This document shows, piece after piece, positions 60,107 to 64,000 of a stretch of 64,000 bases of DNA (the stretch's first letter is position 1; each line of letters begins with the position of its first letter). The notes beneath the pieces were generated by a model. The model did not search any database. It was not told where the DNA came from and saw nothing but the letters and a program-made list of their open reading frames with translations. The translations under genes and the position numbers were made by a program. The stretch lies in assembly GCA_964036155.1 (NCBI GenBank), contig OZ038423.1:17375249-17439248 (forward strand), given 5' to 3'. This stretch comes from Diploscapter coronatus (taxonomy: Eukaryota > Nematoda > Chromadorea > Rhabditida > Rhabditidae).

Positions 60107-60468
60107 ATGGCCAAGCTGTTCGTTCTCATCGCCTGCCTCGTTGCATCTCTCGCCCTCATCGTAGAAGCCAGCTACTACCACGTAAGCATTACAGATCCAG
60201 ACTTGATAGTCTATTCTTGAATTAATGGTTTAGAAGGACTACTACCAAAAGGACTATGGGTATGGTTACGATAAATACAGCTACACCCCCAAGAAGTACT
60301 ATTCCCCGAAGAAATACTATTCGAAATCCTACGGATACGAGGTCAGTCATTGAGAAAACGAACTTCAAAGTAAAAGAATGCTTGCAGAAGAAAGACTACT
60401 ACTACTCGAAGCCATATTACGGCTATTCGGACTACTCGTCCAAGAAGGACTACTACAGCTACTACTGA
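60107..60468 (+). CDS. Small secreted Tyr/Lys-rich protein
   Basis: Three exons, 60107-60181, 60234-60341, 60388-60468 (TGA), all phase 0; 87 residues. The signal peptide MAKLFVLIACLVASLALIVEA is followed by a mature chain of about 66 residues made almost only of Tyr, Lys, Ser, Asp, Gly and Pro. It has repeats such as KKYYSPKKYYSKSYGY and KKDYYYSKPYYGYSDY. There are no cysteines and no family I can name. The composition suggests an extracellular structural, cuticle-related or adhesive peptide, or a peptide related to Gly/Tyr-rich worm antimicrobial peptides; this is inference. A TATA box lies upstream and polyA signal AATAAA at 60538. Confidence 0.85.
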
Positions 60469-60537
60469 GCAACACCAACTGTAGTTCTAAGATAGCCATA
60501 GTTTGAACTAGATCTAATATTATTTTTAAGAAGATAA

Positions 60538-60543
60538 AATAAA
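60538..60543 (+). terminator. polyA signal of the Tyr/Lys-rich peptide gene
   Basis: AATAAA 70 bases after the stop codon. Confidence 0.7.
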
Positions 60544-60690
60544 TATTTTCTCTTGATAAACTGCCGTACTTTTTGAACTGTTGCAATAGCACAACATAAC
60601 ACAAAATGCTTGCTTTGAATAGTCAAACTAGCCTTTTTAGAGTCATAGAAAAAGATCACGAATATCGAAATATGAAGAAATTATGGCATA

Positions 60691-61259
60691 CAGTGACGAG
60701 CAAAAGCTTTGCATCACCGTTGGTTTTACTGAAGAAAAGCTAGAAAATTAAGTTCCTTCACGTTTACTATGAAAAACTATGGAGTTTATTTTATATTTAG
60801 AAACTATCATAGCACATTTGACCAGTTTGTTTGATTATTGAAAAAAAATGTTCTTAAAAATTTGGAATTTCCTTAACTATTGAAAAATAAAGAAAATTGC
60901 CGATTTCTCAGTTAAAGCCACCTTAAATTATAAAGATGTTTTCCGGGCATAGACCAATTTAGGATATAACGTCTATATATAAGGGCTTTCAAATGCGCCA
61001 TCAATCAACTTCTGCATTTACTCACACGGACCTATGAAATTTTTTGAAATCGGTAAATTTTCGATTTTCTCTTGATAAAATTTGTCAAAAATCCATAACT
61101 TCCATGGAAGTGATCGAATCGGGCTGAAACTTGGTAGATGGTCATGATATATTCATCACAATATGCGTACAAAATTTTAGCCGGATTGGTGCGCCACAAG
61201 TGGGTGAACCAGCATCATATCAAATGTATGGGGTGATGCAAAACTTTTGCTCGTCACTG
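60691..61259. mobile_element. Tc1/mariner-like non-autonomous element (MITE), 569 bp
   Basis: Left end CAGTGACGAGCAAAAGCTTT then GCATCACC. The right end is its inverted copy (GGTGATGCAAAACTTTTGCT then CGTCACTG). Arms are about 28 bp with one mismatch, preceded by TA on the left. No transposase ORF is present. A fragment of the same family is at 23368. Confidence 0.85.
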
Positions 61260-62172
61260 CATAAATGAACGAAATTGCTTGCGTTTGGTTTTCTTCAAAA
61301 TTTTCGAATAAAAAGTAGCGGATTGATATTTCGAAAAAAGTCAAAACGGATGTAAATTATACAACTTGCAAAATTGTTCGAATCCAAATTCGATCGTCTT
61401 TTCTGAGAAAATTTTGTACGGAATTCCGATTTAAATTATGCATTTAAAAATCATTTCGCTTATCCTGGGCAGAAGGTTTCGAAAGATTTATATACATTTT
61501 TGCAAGATGAAAACAATTTTCTGTAAATCATGCTGAAAGAATAATGTTTTCTTCCGAAAAGTTAAATTGAGAAGGATTTTTGAAAGATTCACAATCAGGG
61601 ACTAGAGAGAATTCTATTTCTTCATACAAAAAATTAATGATAAAAATTCTGTTCTTATTTCGATAAAGTTCGGACAGATTTCGAAAAAGGAGGATAATCC
61701 CATTTGACTTTCAAAATATGATTTCGTTTTAAAGTGGGGAAAAATTCGCTAAAAATAGAGATAATACCTCTTAATGGAATTTATAAAAAGCGAAATCCAG
61801 AAAGAAATGCAGAATTGATTTTTAGTTGCTCTCGCGAATTTTGAAAAAAAAACATAAAAACGTAATCCCCGATCTTTTGAAGCCCTAAATTAGAAATGGC
61901 AGGATTAGAATTGTACGATATTTATGAATTATTCTAAGTTAAAGGAAAGGTTTTCAAACAATCATCAAAAATAGTTTCCCAAGTTACACGAGTGCTATTA
62001 AATTCAATAGCGATACTGTATTGTAACTCTTGACCATGCTGAAAGTTCAAAAGAAAAGTAAAAGGAATTCCATTTTTCTAGCATTTTACGCAACGAAATC
62101 TCATGGTTATCGAGATTCCCTCCAATTAATTTAATTGTAATTTTCAAAAGTTTCATGCTGACGATCACTTAC

Positions 62173-62351
62173 GAGATGGTTCATTTGCAATTTGACATTT
62201 TCACCATTTCTAGACTGAAGTGGTTTAACAGTGTATGGGGTATCGAAATTTTGCCAGGAAAACTTATTTTCGCCTGCAAATTTTAACGCGTAGCAAGTGA
62301 TGTCGCGAGTTCCGATGATTTGAACCGAACGTAAAATGGTTTTCCTGCCGT
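62173..62351 (-). other. Isolated coding-exon candidate
   Basis: An open segment bounded by a good acceptor (CCTCAG|ACGG) and a good donor (CTC|GTAAGTG). It reads about 59 residues, including LRSVQIIGTRDITCYALKFA and VKPLQSRNGENVKLQMNHL. No flanking exons are found on the minus strand, so it may be part of a larger gene or a fragment. Family unknown. Confidence 0.35.
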
Positions 62352-62658
62352 CTGAGGTGAGTTGTAACACAAGCACTTACTAAAGTATTGACTAATGCGT
62401 AATGCGTAATGCGCGTATGCCTCAAGTGAATGACCTCGAAAAAATATTACCTAACTAGGGCCTATGAGAATGCGCTCTTCTGCTTCTCTAATGTTTCCGT
62501 ACCTTGAAAATGTGCGCTATCGCACATTTCGAATTTCTAACATGTATTTTCAGTAAAAAAATCTATAAAATTCTCCAGGGCAATTAGTCATTTCACGCAT
62601 TTCAACACTAACTCGAAATGATCGGTCTTCTAATTTTTTTCTCGTCTCTTGCTCACAC

Positions 62659-62665
62659 TATATAA
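62659..62665 (+). promoter_or_regulatory. TATA box of the 62719 gene
   Basis: TATATAA followed by GTAG, 60 bases before the ATG, in the same arrangement as at 60024. Confidence 0.65.
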
Positions 62666-62718
62666 GTAGATATGAAGCCTGGAGAAGAACTAATACTCCA
62701 AACCAACTCTAAACCATC

Positions 62719-63154
62719 ATGTCTAAATTTCTCATTCTACTTCTATCCATTGCCATTATTGTTGCCATATACAATCTATCAGTCAATGCTCAAGAATACT
62801 ACTTCGTAAGATTTTATATTGTTTTCTCATAACTTCGTGCAGATTTTCATAATAATTAATTTCTTTCTCATTGGGTTTTTTGGGATAGATGATTCGTGAG
62901 ATGGCCCGAAAAATATCGATTACATTTTGCACACACTCACACATCACTTGATTCCAATTCTTCAAGAAGGGAAATGATGAGTCTTCCTATTAAAATTTGC
63001 ACAAAATTATGAGAAAATATAATCATTTACGATTCACAAATAATGTAAGTATACTTTGCAGAAGGAATATTTCCCAAATAAATTCACTAGAAGACCTTCT
63101 CTCCAGGATATGATCAATAACATGCCATATTATCTTAAAATCGCGCAAGAATAG
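62719..63154 (+). CDS. Small secreted peptide, 59 residues
   Basis: Two exons, 62719-62805 and 63062-63154 (TAG), phase 0. Signal peptide MSKFLILLLSIAIIVAIYNL...NA, then QEYYF|KEYFPNKFTRRPSLQDMINN and a short end ...YLKIAQE. There are no cysteines. The exon layout (signal peptide exon ending in YY, second exon opening K-acidic-Y) repeats that of the 60107 gene, so the two may be distant paralogues. Confidence 0.78.
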
Positions 63155-63188
63155 AATTCAGCATAATTGCATTTTTAGTTGATTGGTC

Positions 63189-63194
63189 AATAAA
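63189..63194 (+). terminator. polyA signal of the 62719 gene
   Basis: AATAAA 34 bases after the stop codon. Confidence 0.6.
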
Positions 63195-64000
63195 TTTTAT
63201 TTTCTTAATTGAATTGAATTTCTAAGACAACTAATAACACTTGAAACATTCTCACAAATTGATGTGAAGAAGGGCGTCGGATAATTTAATAACATAGAAA
63301 ATTCTTAGGATATTTAGCTATTGTTTTCGAAAAGCTTTGGTTTGTAAAGAAACCATTATTTTCGGGAAAAATCTCGCTCGATTTTTGCATATTACTTCAA
63401 ATTGATTCTAAAACTTATTTTCTTATAATTTAGTCGTAGATTTTTTTACATAAAATTCTACTTTTCTTAAATTAAATAGGAACCAGGGCCGAGACGATTT
63501 TGATATGTTGAAAATTTACTTTGCACTTAACTCGATTTTGATTTTCGACCAGCTCATGATAGGGTTTCAATTTCCAATTTCGAAATTTAACTTTTAAATA
63601 TTAGTTGGCATTGTTCTAGATCTAATTTTCATACTTCCACCTTTTCTATCTTCAAATCCCAGGTAAATGGTAACTTCCTAATCTTTTCACGGTTTAAATC
63701 CGTGGCCAGCAAGCTAAAATGGGATGAAAATATTCACTTGTTGAACTCTCAACATTCAACAATAGCTACTCCTTATTCTGGGGTGCAAACCACTTCACGG
63801 TTGTGTCATTGCAGTTTTCGCTTATGAGAAAAGTTGACTATTCATGCGAAAATATATTCTAATAAAATGAATATTATCAATATTTCAGAAAATAATCCAC
63901 ATGAAACTAAGCCCATAGGTCGTTCATAATTTTTCAAGAATTATTCATTTTACCCTTGAAAAATCGATAATAGTAACTACTGAGCCCGACAACGTGCATA
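63195..64000. other. Distal end of window, nothing recognised
   Basis: About 800 AT-rich bases without an ORF, exon or repeat that I can support. Confidence 0.5.

Larger units (their letters stand above)
60469..62718. other. Spacer between the two small secreted genes
   Basis: Holds the 60691-61259 MITE and the minus-strand exon candidate at 62173-62351. Otherwise it is AT-rich with nothing I can support. Confidence 0.5.

Overview
The window is genomic DNA of a nematode. Genes are split by many short introns with the worm-type TTTCAG acceptor, intergenic DNA is AT-rich, and recognised proteins are closest to Caenorhabditis families (OSM-1, MEC-17, PUF-9, RPOM-1, ACE-1, a supplementary nuclear receptor, alpha-2(IV) collagen). 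From memory, the C. elegans homologues of osm-1, puf-9, ace-1 and let-2 are on chromosome X, while mec-17 and the PTGES2 homologue are on IV and rpom-1 on I, so this may be a rearranged X-like block. All gene models were assembled by hand from six-frame translation, splice signals and reading-frame continuity. Layout: 1-3537 (+) 3' part of osm-1/IFT172. 4046-5652 (-) mec-17 tubulin acetyltransferase. 6236-9455 (-) PTGES2. 10930-16502 (-) Pumilio-class puf-9. 17873-25058 (+) an unrecognised 728-residue protein. 25879-33856 (+) mitochondrial RNA polymerase rpom-1. 34617-38034 (+) membrane-anchored spermidine-synthase-like methyltransferase. 39118-42211 (+) nuclear hormone receptor. 44793-49526 (+) ace-1 acetylcholinesterase. 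51566-58912 (-) 3' part of a type IV collagen gene, let-2-like. 60107-60468 and 62719-63154 (+) two small secreted-peptide genes with TATA boxes. The genes do not form one pathway. osm-1 and mec-17 act in cilia and touch-neuron microtubules, ace-1 at synapses, rpom-1 in mitochondria, and let-2 in basement membrane. Most unusual signal: in the collagen gene every exon keeps an unbroken Gly-X-Y frame, yet several introns lack GT-AG ends. Two appear to be AT-AA (ATAAG...TTTTAA), another acceptor is TTTTAA, and two have AT instead of AG at the 3' end. Many introns of the same gene fold as inverted repeats, and the 5' half (signal peptide, 7S domain, about 1000 residues) is not found. Elsewhere there are at least four GC-AG introns, a candidate 12-nt microexon in rpom-1, and several families of palindromic, MITE-like repeats in introns and spacers.
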